Below, in pieces: positions 18,566 to 26,184 of a DNA stretch of 64,000 nt. The DNA lies in the NCBI GenBank assembly GCA_945898095.1, contig CAMDHE010000003.1, forward strand, positions 1 through 64,000. The letters are read 5' to 3'. Source of the DNA: Roseateles toxinivorans. GTDB lineage: Bacteria > Pseudomonadota > Gammaproteobacteria > Burkholderiales > Burkholderiaceae_C. The position numbers and the translations under genes were made by a program. Every line of letters begins with the position of its first letter. The first letter of the stretch is position 1. The notes under the pieces were generated by a model. It was not told the DNA's origin and searched no databases. It saw only the letters and a list, made by a program, of their open reading frames with translations.

Positions 18566-19321
18566 TCAGGGGACTTCGACGCCGCCCATGCGTGCTTCGA
18601 TGATGGCAGCACGGGACAGCAGATAGGGTGAAGCAGGGCGCTTCTCGAAGCGTTTCGGGGCCGGCAGCATGACGGCGAGGCGGGCCGCTTGCTCGGCATT
18701 CAATTGTCTTGCGTCGATACGGAAATAATGGCGCGCCGCTGCCTGTGCGCCGAACAGGCCTTCGCCCCATTCGACATTGTTCAAATAGATTTCCAGAATG
18801 CGGCGCTTGCTCAGCGCTGCTTCCAGCATCAATGTGATGACGAATTCCTGGGCTTTGCGGACGAAATTGCGTTCGCCGCTGAGAAACATGTTCTTTGCCA
18901 ACTGCTGGGTGATGGTCGAGCCGCCAATGATTTTGGCTGTGGGCGGCGGTTTGGCAGCCGTTGCTGGCTTGGCTTGCGAGCGTTTCACCGCCCTTGCGGC
19001 TTCACGCTGATTGCGCTCCCAGGCCTTTTCCATCGCGTCCCATTCAACCCCACCATGGTCGACAAAGCCGGCGTCTTCACTGGCAATGACCGCGCGCTTG
19101 AGCTGATTGCCGAGCATTGCGGCCTCGACCCATTGCTGACTCCAGAGGACCTGCTGTTTATCGATGGCCAGGCGCCAGATTTCCGACCGCTGGAAGCTGC
19201 TCGACTGCGGTGCCACCCAGTTCATCAACATGATCCGCAAGCCGAAATAGACCTGCAATGCCAGCAGGCCGATGACAAGCAACAAGCCCAGGCGCAGCAG
19301 CGCGGCGGCTGTCCTCTTCAT
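18566..19321 (-). CDS. mtgA: Monofunctional peptidoglycan glycosyltransferase
   Basis: Membrane-anchored GT51 transglycosylase (251 aa) that polymerises lipid II glycan strands. It has an N-terminal helix ([21 protein letters not shown]) and GT51 motifs [15 protein letters not shown] (with the catalytic Glu) and [27 protein letters not shown], then [22 protein letters not shown]. There is no transpeptidase domain. Lys/Ala-rich residues around position 108-125 form a linker longer than in E. coli MtgA. Its start overlaps the aroE stop by 4 bp. Confidence 0.95.
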   Translation of the reverse strand: MKRTAAALLRLGLLLVIGLLALQVYFGLRIMLMNWVAPQSSSFQRSEIWRLAIDKQQVLWSQQWVEAAMLGNQLKRAVIASEDAGFVDHGGVEWDAMEKAWERNQREAARAVKRSQAKPATAAKPPPTAKIIGGSTITQQLAKNMFLSGERNFVRKAQEFVITLMLEAALSKRRILEIYLNNVEWGEGLFGAQAAARHYFRIDARQLNAEQAARLAVMLPAPKRFEKRPASPYLLSRAAIIEARMGGVEVP

Positions 19322-20151
19322 GCCAGTCGCTCGATCAATGCGGCCAAGACTGGCTTGGTTTCAGGGCGCAGTCCGCGCCAAACCTCGAAGGCTTCGGCCG
19401 CCTGCTCGACCAGCATGCCCAGACCATCGCGCGCTTGCGCGCCGTGGCTGCGTGCCCAGGCAAGGAAATTTGCCGCGGGCGGGCCATACATCATGTCCAG
19501 CGCCAGCGCACCTGGTTTGAGTACTTCAGCCGATACCGGCACGCCGGCTCCAGCCAGGCTCGCACTGGTGCCGTTGACAAGGATGTCGTAGCTGCGACCG
19601 CAGTCGGTCAGCCCGCAAGCCAGCAGTTGAACGCCACGGGCTTGCGCCAGTTCCTGGTGCGACTCAACCAGAGCGCGAGCCTTGTCGGGATTGCGGTTGG
19701 CCACAGTGATCGCGGCCGGAGCTGTGCCGATCAGGCCTCCCAGCACACCGGCTGCGGCGCCGCCAGCGCCGAGCAGCAGGATGCGTTGGCCAGCCATCGG
19801 GATTCCCGCATTTCTTTCGATGTCCCGTACCAAGCCGGCGCCATCGGTGTTGTCGCCGAACCAGCCATCCGGGTCAAAGCGCAAGGTGTTGACCGCAGTG
19901 GCCAGCGCAGCGCGAGGGCTCAATGTCCGGGCCAGCCGGCAGGCCTCAAACTTGAACGGCACGGTGACATTGCAGCCGCGCCCGCCCGCCGCAGCAAAGG
20001 CCTGCACAGTTGTCGAAAAACCGTCGATGGGGCATTGCAGGCGCTCGTAGCTGATCAGTTGGCCCGTCTGCCGTGCAAACTGCGCGTGGATGAAAGGCGA
20101 CTGACTGTGCGCGACTGGATTGCCGGCAACTGCGTAAATATCAGGTTTCAT
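19318..20151 (-). CDS. aroE: Shikimate dehydrogenase
   Basis: NADP-dependent reduction of 3-dehydroshikimate to shikimate (277 aa). The substrate domain has [16 protein letters not shown] and NVTVPFK with the catalytic Lys. The Rossmann domain has [11 protein letters not shown] and VANRNPDKA, where Asn-Arg fits NADP preference, and the C terminus has [11 protein letters not shown] and the [14 protein letters not shown] motif. ATGA-type overlaps join it to tonB-like upstream and mtgA downstream. Confidence 0.96.
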   Translation of the reverse strand: MKPDIYAVAGNPVAHSQSPFIHAQFARQTGQLISYERLQCPIDGFSTTVQAFAAAGGRGCNVTVPFKFEACRLARTLSPRAALATAVNTLRFDPDGWFGDNTDGAGLVRDIERNAGIPMAGQRILLLGAGGAAAGVLGGLIGTAPAAITVANRNPDKARALVESHQELAQARGVQLLACGLTDCGRSYDILVNGTSASLAGAGVPVSAEVLKPGALALDMMYGPPAANFLAWARSHGAQARDGLGMLVEQAAEAFEVWRGLRPETKPVLAALIERLA

Positions 20152-21002
20152 CGGGGGGCACTCAAACTGGTTTCCAGACCATCTTCGCGGGTAAAACGAA
20201 AGCGCGAAGTGATCACCAGCACCTCCGCGCCCTGGCGCATCGCGCTGCTGAATTCACCGAAAGGCGCTGCGGCGAGAACGATAGCGACGGCCCGGCGATC
20301 GAGGTTGCGATCACCTGAAGGTGCAACCAGGTCGGTTTCGATCACCTGGCCGTGCAGATCGACATGAATATTCATCGTCAGTTCGCCGTATAGCTTGCGA
20401 CCCTCATGTTCGGGGAAATAACGTGTGCCGCGATCTTCGACGCGCCGGCGCAAGTGATCGTAATACTTGGCGTAAACCACTTCGCGCGTGGCCGGACTGA
20501 CATAGCGTTTGCGCGGCCTGGCGGATTCGTCATTGACACGTTTTTCAATCTCGGCGAGCAACTGCACCAGTTGTCGTCGCTGCTCCACTTGCTCGCGCGC
20601 AGCCAGCGCTCCCTTGTCGATCTGCGGACCTGATGGCGTCAACAAGGCCAGCTCGCGCCGCACCACCGCCAGTAGTTGCTGCTGTTGTTCCTTCAGCTGG
20701 TCGATTTCGGCGCGCTGCGACTCAATCGATTCGCCGATCTCCATCAACGGAGATGGCGGCAAGGGCGAGCTTGACCGACCTTTTTCGAGTTCGCCACCGC
20801 CGGCCAGATTGGCTTGCGCCAGTGCCATTGCTTTCGTCGGCAATTCCTTGCTGCGCGAATTGACCAGCACCACTTCCAGCGACTGCACCTGGAAAACCCG
20901 GTTGAAACCCTCCGGGTCGACCAAGCGTAGCGTCAGCACTGCAGCATGCAGGCCCAACGACAAGACCAAAGCAATTTGCAGCGATGAAAGCTTGGCCGGC
21001 AT
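20148..21002 (-). CDS. TonB-like energy transducer protein
   Basis: 284 aa. An uncleaved N-terminal helix ([18 protein letters not shown]) carries the SLxxH pattern of TonB helices. The periplasmic middle region is Glu/Gln-rich and likely coiled coil (about 90-165: [20 protein letters not shown]), rather than the Pro-rich spacer of classical TonB. The C-terminal domain (about 195-270) has the TonB fold pattern [18 protein letters not shown] and [22 protein letters not shown]. No exbB, exbD or receptor gene is nearby, so the partner and cargo are unknown. It overlaps aroE by 4 bp. Confidence 0.85.
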   Translation of the reverse strand: MPAKLSSLQIALVLSLGLHAAVLTLRLVDPEGFNRVFQVQSLEVVLVNSRSKELPTKAMALAQANLAGGGELEKGRSSSPLPPSPLMEIGESIESQRAEIDQLKEQQQQLLAVVRRELALLTPSGPQIDKGALAAREQVEQRRQLVQLLAEIEKRVNDESARPRKRYVSPATREVVYAKYYDHLRRRVEDRGTRYFPEHEGRKLYGELTMNIHVDLHGQVIETDLVAPSGDRNLDRRAVAIVLAAAPFGEFSSAMRQGAEVLVITSRFRFTREDGLETSLSAPR

Positions 21003-21004
21003 CT

Positions 21005-23059
21005 TCAGCTTGCAGCGACTACCTCCGGGCTGACAAGGTCATCACCCGGCAGGTCGTCAGATGTCAGGTCAATGGCCAGGGTCAGCGGGCCGCTGCCTGC
21101 GGTCTCATCGTCGTCTATGTTGTCGGCCATTTGCGGCGCCTCATCGAGGCGCTCGATCAGGGACGCATGCAGGTCCAGCGTCATCTCGTCGGTGCCGGTG
21201 ATGCGTACGCGCACATGGGTGCCGCGTGGCAGCGCATCGCAGCCCGCGACTTTGAAGACCAGAGGAAGGTCGTCGGCTCGCACCAGACCATCCTTCATCA
21301 CGACGGCGTTCAGTTCGGCGATCTGCATCTGCGTCACGTAGCGCAGCGTCCAGAAGCGCTCGATGCCGTTCTGGAAACCGTTGTATTCAGCATAAGCTGA
21401 GTCAAAACCCGAGATGATCGAGAACAGCTGTGCGTCCTTGGGCTTGAACGGCGCCACCAGGGCCGCGGTGCGGCCATGCCTGGCGCAGGCAATGATCTGC
21501 CATTGATTGACCAGATCAACATAGCGGCGCAGCGGCGAGGTGGCCCAGGTGTATTGCGCCACTCCGAGGCCGGCATGCGGCTGGGCCTTGGTGCCCATTC
21601 GCACCTTGATGCCTGGTGCCATGCTGGCTTGGCTGCGATAGATGCCCGGCAGACCCAGTTCATTCAGCCAGCCGCCCCAGGTCGAATTGGCCAGAATCAT
21701 CGCTTCGGCAACGATCAGATCAAGCGGTGCGCCGCGCTGTCGGGTGCTGATGCTGACCAGCTCGCTGCCGTCAGGTTCGCCGGGCGAGGCCTGCGGATTG
21801 GCGGCGCTCAGGCGGAAGTTGTAATCGGGGCGGTTGAAGTTCTCGGGCTTGCCACGCACGACTTCGCGCTGCGCTTTCAATGACTTTGCAAGCCGGAAGG
21901 CGAAAGCCAGTTCAGGCGCGAATGCATAGTCGGCAGTCTCCTCGCCGGTCAGCGTCGCCTCGGTGATCAAGGCATCGAGCTTGTCATGGCGCAGATTGGC
22001 CTTGATCGGTACCAGTTCGAGCTTTGTCTGGCTGCTCTGGACTGCCAACGTGGCCTCGTCGAGCGTCACATACAGGGAGACGGCCGGGCAATTGCGCCCC
22101 TCGATCAGCGTATAGGCCTGCACCACCTCGTCGGGCAGCATGGTCAGCTTCCAGCCCGGCATATAGACGGTTGAAAGCCGCTCGCGCGCAACCCGGTCGA
22201 TCGCCGAATCAGGCTGGAATGCCAGGCCGGGCGCGGCGATATGGACACCGAAGATGATGGTGCCGCTGCCCAATCCTTGCACCGACAGCGCATCGTCGAT
22301 CTCGGTGGTGGCCGAATCGTCAATCGAGAAAGCGCTGACCTGCGCCAGCGGCAACTCGTCCTTGATCTCGGGTGCGACCAAGGCCGGGAATCCATGGCCG
22401 GCGGGGAATTGCTCGAACAGGAAGCGCTTCCAGTGGAACTGATAGGCGCTGCTGATGGCGCCAGCCGCTTTCAACAAATCCAATGGCGCTTTGTGCGAAC
22501 GACGCGTCGCTTCGAGGACGGCTTTGTATTCAGGGCCGTTCTTGTCGGGTTTGAAGAGGATCTTGTAGATTTGCTCGCGCACCGACTCGGGGCAGCTGCC
22601 TGCGGCCAGGTCGGTTGCCCATTGTTCGATCTGCAGGCCCTGCAGGCGCTTGCGCTCAAGCCCCAGCAAGGCGGCCTTGACGATTTCTTCGGGCGCCTTC
22701 TTGAACATGCCTTTGCCGGCGCGACGGAAGTAATGCGGCGCGTCGAAGAGTCTGAACAGGGCTGCGGCCTGATGCGCGATGCCGGCCTTGGCGTCAAAAT
22801 ATTCACGCGCCAAATCGGCAAAACCGAATTCGTTGTCGGGGGCGAATTCCCAGGCCAAGTCGAGGTCGATTTCCTGCGCCAGTCGCTGGGCCTCGGCAAT
22901 CAGCTCAGCAGGCGCTGGTTTTTCGAACTTGAGCAGCACATTGGCTGCCTTCACTTTGACGCGTTTGCCCGAATCCAGCTCGATTTGCATCGAACTATCG
23001 GCTTCAGACATCACGCGGCCGGCGAGGAATTTTCCGGCGTCATCGAACAGAGCAAACAT
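21005..23059 (-). CDS. RNase II-type exoribonuclease (RNB domain)
   Basis: 684-aa 3'-5' exoribonuclease of the RNB family. The catalytic aspartate cluster is present in AFSIDDSATTEIDDALSV (about 255-272), as are the later RNB motifs STRQRGAPLDLIVAEAMILAN and WATSPLRRYVDLVNQWQ. A C-terminal S1-like segment (THVRVRITGTDEMTLDLHASLIERL) precedes an acidic tail. The N terminus differs from E. coli RNase II and RNase R, so I do not assign rnb or rnr. It heads the minus-strand run and is 2 bp from the tonB-like gene. Confidence 0.88.
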   Translation of the reverse strand: MFALFDDAGKFLAGRVMSEADSSMQIELDSGKRVKVKAANVLLKFEKPAPAELIAEAQRLAQEIDLDLAWEFAPDNEFGFADLAREYFDAKAGIAHQAAALFRLFDAPHYFRRAGKGMFKKAPEEIVKAALLGLERKRLQGLQIEQWATDLAAGSCPESVREQIYKILFKPDKNGPEYKAVLEATRRSHKAPLDLLKAAGAISSAYQFHWKRFLFEQFPAGHGFPALVAPEIKDELPLAQVSAFSIDDSATTEIDDALSVQGLGSGTIIFGVHIAAPGLAFQPDSAIDRVARERLSTVYMPGWKLTMLPDEVVQAYTLIEGRNCPAVSLYVTLDEATLAVQSSQTKLELVPIKANLRHDKLDALITEATLTGEETADYAFAPELAFAFRLAKSLKAQREVVRGKPENFNRPDYNFRLSAANPQASPGEPDGSELVSISTRQRGAPLDLIVAEAMILANSTWGGWLNELGLPGIYRSQASMAPGIKVRMGTKAQPHAGLGVAQYTWATSPLRRYVDLVNQWQIIACARHGRTAALVAPFKPKDAQLFSIISGFDSAYAEYNGFQNGIERFWTLRYVTQMQIAELNAVVMKDGLVRADDLPLVFKVAGCDALPRGTHVRVRITGTDEMTLDLHASLIERLDEAPQMADNIDDDETAGSGPLTLAIDLTSDDLPGDDLVSPEVVAAS

Positions 23060-23126
23060 ATGGGTGCCATTGTCGCTGATCAGCCGCCCTGGCCCGCAAA
23101 GCGCAACTCACGGCGGCGGGTGAGTA

Positions 23127-23918
23127 TCAGCCTGCAACGGCGAGCATCACTGCCGATGACTTGAAGACTGCGCTGGCCGCCTGGCCGATGCTCAGGGACA
23201 TCGCCTCGACTGCGTCATTGGTGACGCTGGCGGTGATGACAACGCCGCCTGGCAGCGTCAAGCCGATCAGCGACGAGACGGCACCCCGCGCGATCCGCGA
23301 GATGCTGCCGGCGAGCTGGTTGCTGGCAGACAGCTTGTAGCCGGCGAAGTCGCCGACCAGCACGACGCTCGAAGCTTTCACCATTGCGAGGGCTTCCTGG
23401 CCCTGCTGCAAGTCGAGTTGCAAGGCAGCGCTGCTGCTCAGCGCCACCGTGATCGCCTGTCCGCCGCGCAAGGCGAGCCTGACTTCGGTGGTCACCGGCC
23501 CGGACTGGATGGCGTCAATGGTTCCGCTGAACTGGTTGCGGGCGCTGGTTTTCATCGCAATTCTCCTCAAGGTTCCGGCCAGGGCCGGTTGTGCAGTAAT
23601 CCAGGCCTCCTGCTCATGCAGAAAGTCGGTATGGGCGCGCTGCAACTGCTTCCAGGCATCGAGCAGAGCCTGGCCTGCAAGCGTCAGCTGGCTGCCGCCA
23701 CCGCCCCGGCCGCCGGTGCTGCGGGTCAGCAAGGCTTCATGGGACAGATTGGCGGCAGTTTCAAGCAACAGCCAAGCACCCTTGTAGCTGTAGCCGGCGG
23801 TGCTGGCGCCACGGCTGATCGAGCCGGTGGCGGCGACCGCTTCCAGCAGCGCAAAGAACCGCGCATCGAGCCGGCCCGCCAGACGCAACTCGCCGCTGAG
23901 AATTCTTGGCTCAGCCAT
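23127..23918 (-). CDS. modE: Molybdate-responsive transcriptional regulator ModE
   Basis: 263-aa repressor/activator that binds DNA when loaded with molybdate. The N-terminal winged HTH (about 10-120) has the family AVAATGSISRGASTAGYSYKGAWLLLE and STGGRGGGGSQLT. Two tandem TOBE/Mop domains follow (about 122-190 and 195-262), beginning SARNQFSGTIDAIQSGPVTTEV and LSASNQLAGSISRIARGAV. It overlaps modC by 8 bp as the last gene of modBACE, so it is probably autoregulated through the operator at 26101-26126. Confidence 0.95.
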   Translation of the reverse strand: MAEPRILSGELRLAGRLDARFFALLEAVAATGSISRGASTAGYSYKGAWLLLETAANLSHEALLTRSTGGRGGGGSQLTLAGQALLDAWKQLQRAHTDFLHEQEAWITAQPALAGTLRRIAMKTSARNQFSGTIDAIQSGPVTTEVRLALRGGQAITVALSSSAALQLDLQQGQEALAMVKASSVVLVGDFAGYKLSASNQLAGSISRIARGAVSSLIGLTLPGGVVITASVTNDAVEAMSLSIGQAASAVFKSSAVMLAVAG

Positions 23919-24690
23919 CTCGGTCTGGGTCGAGCAATTGACCGATGCGGCGTGCCTGCGGATGCGGCATTTGGCCGGGGTTCTCGGGACTGAAAAATTC
24001 GCTCGCCGTACCGCTGTGCAGATCGATTTGCCGCATGACCTGGCCCTGCTCGATCACCAGCGCTTCATCGGCCAGCGCCAGCACATCGTCGATATCGTGG
24101 CTGATCATCACGATCGGGATCTGCCATTGTTCGCGCAACTGCTTCAGTTGTTCGCGCATGCCGCGCCGCAGCAGCGGGTTCAAGGCGGCAAAGGGCTCGT
24201 CCAGCAGCAGCAACTCGGGTCTGCAGGCCAGCGCGCGAGCCAACGCAACGCGTTGCTGCTGACCTCCTGACAGGTCGATCGGCCTGGCTTGGGCCAATCC
24301 CTGCAGATCGAAACGCTGTAAAAGCGTTGTGACCCAATCCTGGTTTTCGCGGCTCAAGCGCGGTTGGTGCCAACTGCACAGGCCGAAGCCGATGTTGGCG
24401 CGGACCGATAGATGCGGAAACAGGGCATAGCTCTGGAACAGATAGCCGATGCGACGCTCGGCAGGCGCCAAGTTGATGCCATGCTGTGAATCGAACAAGC
24501 TGCGCCCGCCAATTCGCACATGGCCAGCGTCGGGGCGCAATAGGCCGGCCATCGCCTGCAATGTCAACGATTTGCCGGCGCCGGATGGTCCGAACAGCGC
24601 CAACACCGGCGCAGCCGAACTGAAACTCATACGCAGCCCGAAGCGGCGCTGTTTGTCGCGAAGGCTCAGCTTGAAATCGACATCGATCAT
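23911..24690 (-). CDS. modC: Molybdate ABC transporter ATP-binding protein
   Basis: 259-aa ATPase of the molybdate importer. Walker A FGPSGAGKSLTLQ, a Q-loop region (YLFQSYALFPHLSVRANIGFG), signature LSGGQQQRVALARAL and Walker B LLLLDEPFAAL are intact. It ends soon after the H-loop, so the C-terminal TOBE regulatory domain found in E. coli ModC (about 350 aa) is absent. Its start overlaps modA by 4 bp. Confidence 0.94.
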   Translation of the reverse strand: MIDVDFKLSLRDKQRRFGLRMSFSSAAPVLALFGPSGAGKSLTLQAMAGLLRPDAGHVRIGGRSLFDSQHGINLAPAERRIGYLFQSYALFPHLSVRANIGFGLCSWHQPRLSRENQDWVTTLLQRFDLQGLAQARPIDLSGGQQQRVALARALACRPELLLLDEPFAALNPLLRRGMREQLKQLREQWQIPIVMISHDIDDVLALADEALVIEQGQVMRQIDLHSGTASEFFSPENPGQMPHPQARRIGQLLDPDRDG

Positions 24691-25424
24691 GGTCTGGAAA
24701 ATCCATGGTTGATCAAGCTCTGCTGGGCTGCAGCCGATTGCAGATAGTCGACGAATTGCTGAGCCAGCAGCGGTTGCTTCGCTTCGCGGGCGACTGCCAC
24801 CGGGTATTTCGCCCAGCCGGCGAATTGTTCGACGATGCGCACCTGCCCCTTCATTGACAGCGCGTCGCTGCGGTAGACCAAACCAGCTTGCGCCTCACCG
24901 CGGGCGACATGGGCTAGGGCCTGGCGAACATTTCCGGCCTGCACATATTTCGGCAGCAGTTTTTCCCAAAGGCCGGCCTTTTCAAGCGTTTGGCGGGCAT
25001 AGCGGCCGGCAGGTACGCTGGCCGGATTGCCGATCGCGATGCGCCGAACGTCATTTCGATTCAAGTCGTTCAACTGCCGCAGCGGCAAACCATCTTGCGC
25101 CGGGACGATCAGCACCAACTGGTTGGCGCTGAAGTTGCGCCGGCTGCCAGGAACGATCAGTTGCTGGCGCTGCGCGCTATCCATGCTTTCCTGGTCGGCG
25201 CTGGCGATCAGGTCGACCGGCGCTCCTTGAGCGAGTTGCTGCACCAGCAATGACGAAGCTGCAAAGTTCAGGCGCAGATGGGTTCCGGGGTGAGCCGCTT
25301 CGAAGTTGTGGCTGATCTCGCGCATCGCATCGCTGAGGCTTGAAGCCGCCGAGATCGTCAGCTGCTGCGCATTGACCAGCAAGGGCCAAGCCAGGAGCAA
25401 GGTCAGGAGCCAGCGCATTCGCAA
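24687..25424 (-). CDS. modA: Molybdate-binding periplasmic protein
   Basis: 245-aa type II solute-binding protein. A signal peptide MRMRWLLTLLLAWPLLVNA is followed by the mature start QQLTISAASSLSDAMREI, where the Ser-rich AASSL element is the typical oxyanion-binding motif. Other family segments are LRLNFAASSLLVQQLAQGAPVDLIASAD and IGNPASVPAGRYA. It lies 1 bp after modB, an unusual modB-modA order. Confidence 0.94.
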   Translation of the reverse strand: MRMRWLLTLLLAWPLLVNAQQLTISAASSLSDAMREISHNFEAAHPGTHLRLNFAASSLLVQQLAQGAPVDLIASADQESMDSAQRQQLIVPGSRRNFSANQLVLIVPAQDGLPLRQLNDLNRNDVRRIAIGNPASVPAGRYARQTLEKAGLWEKLLPKYVQAGNVRQALAHVARGEAQAGLVYRSDALSMKGQVRIVEQFAGWAKYPVAVAREAKQPLLAQQFVDYLQSAAAQQSLINHGFSRP

Positions 25425-25425
25425 C

Positions 25426-26100
25426 TCAAGCGCGGCTGAAAAGCCGCCGGGACAACATCAAGACGGCCATCGCGAGCGCCGAAGTCAGCAGCACCAGCCA
25501 CAGCGCGGTGTCATCGTTGCCACTCTGCACCGCATCGTAAATCGCCATCGAAGCGGTCTGTGTTTGTTTCGGGATCGAGCCTGCGACCATCAGCGAAGCG
25601 CCGAATTCGCCCATCGCACGGGCGAAAGCCAGCAGGCTACCGGCCAGAATGCCGGGCCAGGCCAGGGGCAGGGTGATGCGCAGGAACACGCCCCAGGGCG
25701 TTTGCCGCAAGGTCCTCGCCGCAGCCTCCAGGGCTGGATCGACCGCGCCGAACGCAGCCCGCGCCGACTGCAGGACCAGCGGCAAGGCCACCAGCGTCGA
25801 GGCCAGCACGGCGCCATGCCAACTGAAGATGATCGAATAATCGAAGTGCTCATGCAGCCAACCACCTAGCGCACTACGCCGCCCCATCAGCACCAGCAGG
25901 CCGTAGCCGACGACGGTCGGTGGCAGTACCAAGGGCAACATGCAGGCAGCCTCGAGCAGGCCTGAACCGGGAAAAGATCGGCGTGCAAACAGCCAGCCCA
26001 GCGCAACGCCGGCGATCAAGGCCAGCAGCGTGGCCACGCCGGCCACTTGCATTGACAGCAGCAGCGGAAACCAGTCGAGCGTCGAAAAGGTGGCGAGCAT
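25426..26100 (-). CDS. modB: Molybdate ABC transporter permease
   Basis: 224-aa inner-membrane permease with five to six helices. The EAA-type cytoplasmic loop that contacts ModC reads LEAAARTLRQTPWGVFLRITLPLAWPGILAG. First gene of modBACE. The ATG directly touches the ModE operator, with no room for a Shine-Dalgarno sequence inside non-operator DNA; the message may start inside the operator or be leaderless. Confidence 0.93.
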   Translation of the reverse strand: MLATFSTLDWFPLLLSMQVAGVATLLALIAGVALGWLFARRSFPGSGLLEAACMLPLVLPPTVVGYGLLVLMGRRSALGGWLHEHFDYSIIFSWHGAVLASTLVALPLVLQSARAAFGAVDPALEAAARTLRQTPWGVFLRITLPLAWPGILAGSLLAFARAMGEFGASLMVAGSIPKQTQTASMAIYDAVQSGNDDTALWLVLLTSALAMAVLMLSRRLFSRA

Positions 26101-26126
26101 TCGTTATGTAATGAGCTACATAACGA
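26101..26126 (-). promoter_or_regulatory. ModE operator of modBACE
   Basis: A perfect inverted repeat: TCGTTATGTA, six bases, TACATAACGA. It matches the E. coli ModE site (two TATA-rich half sites flanked by CG, separated by six bases). It abuts the modB start codon. With molybdate bound, ModE here should repress the whole operon, including modE. Confidence 0.88.
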
Positions 26127-26184
26127 TCATAGCCTTGTTCACGCCGCAGGTTCTTGTCTGGCCTGGTCAGAACCCGGGCCGGCG

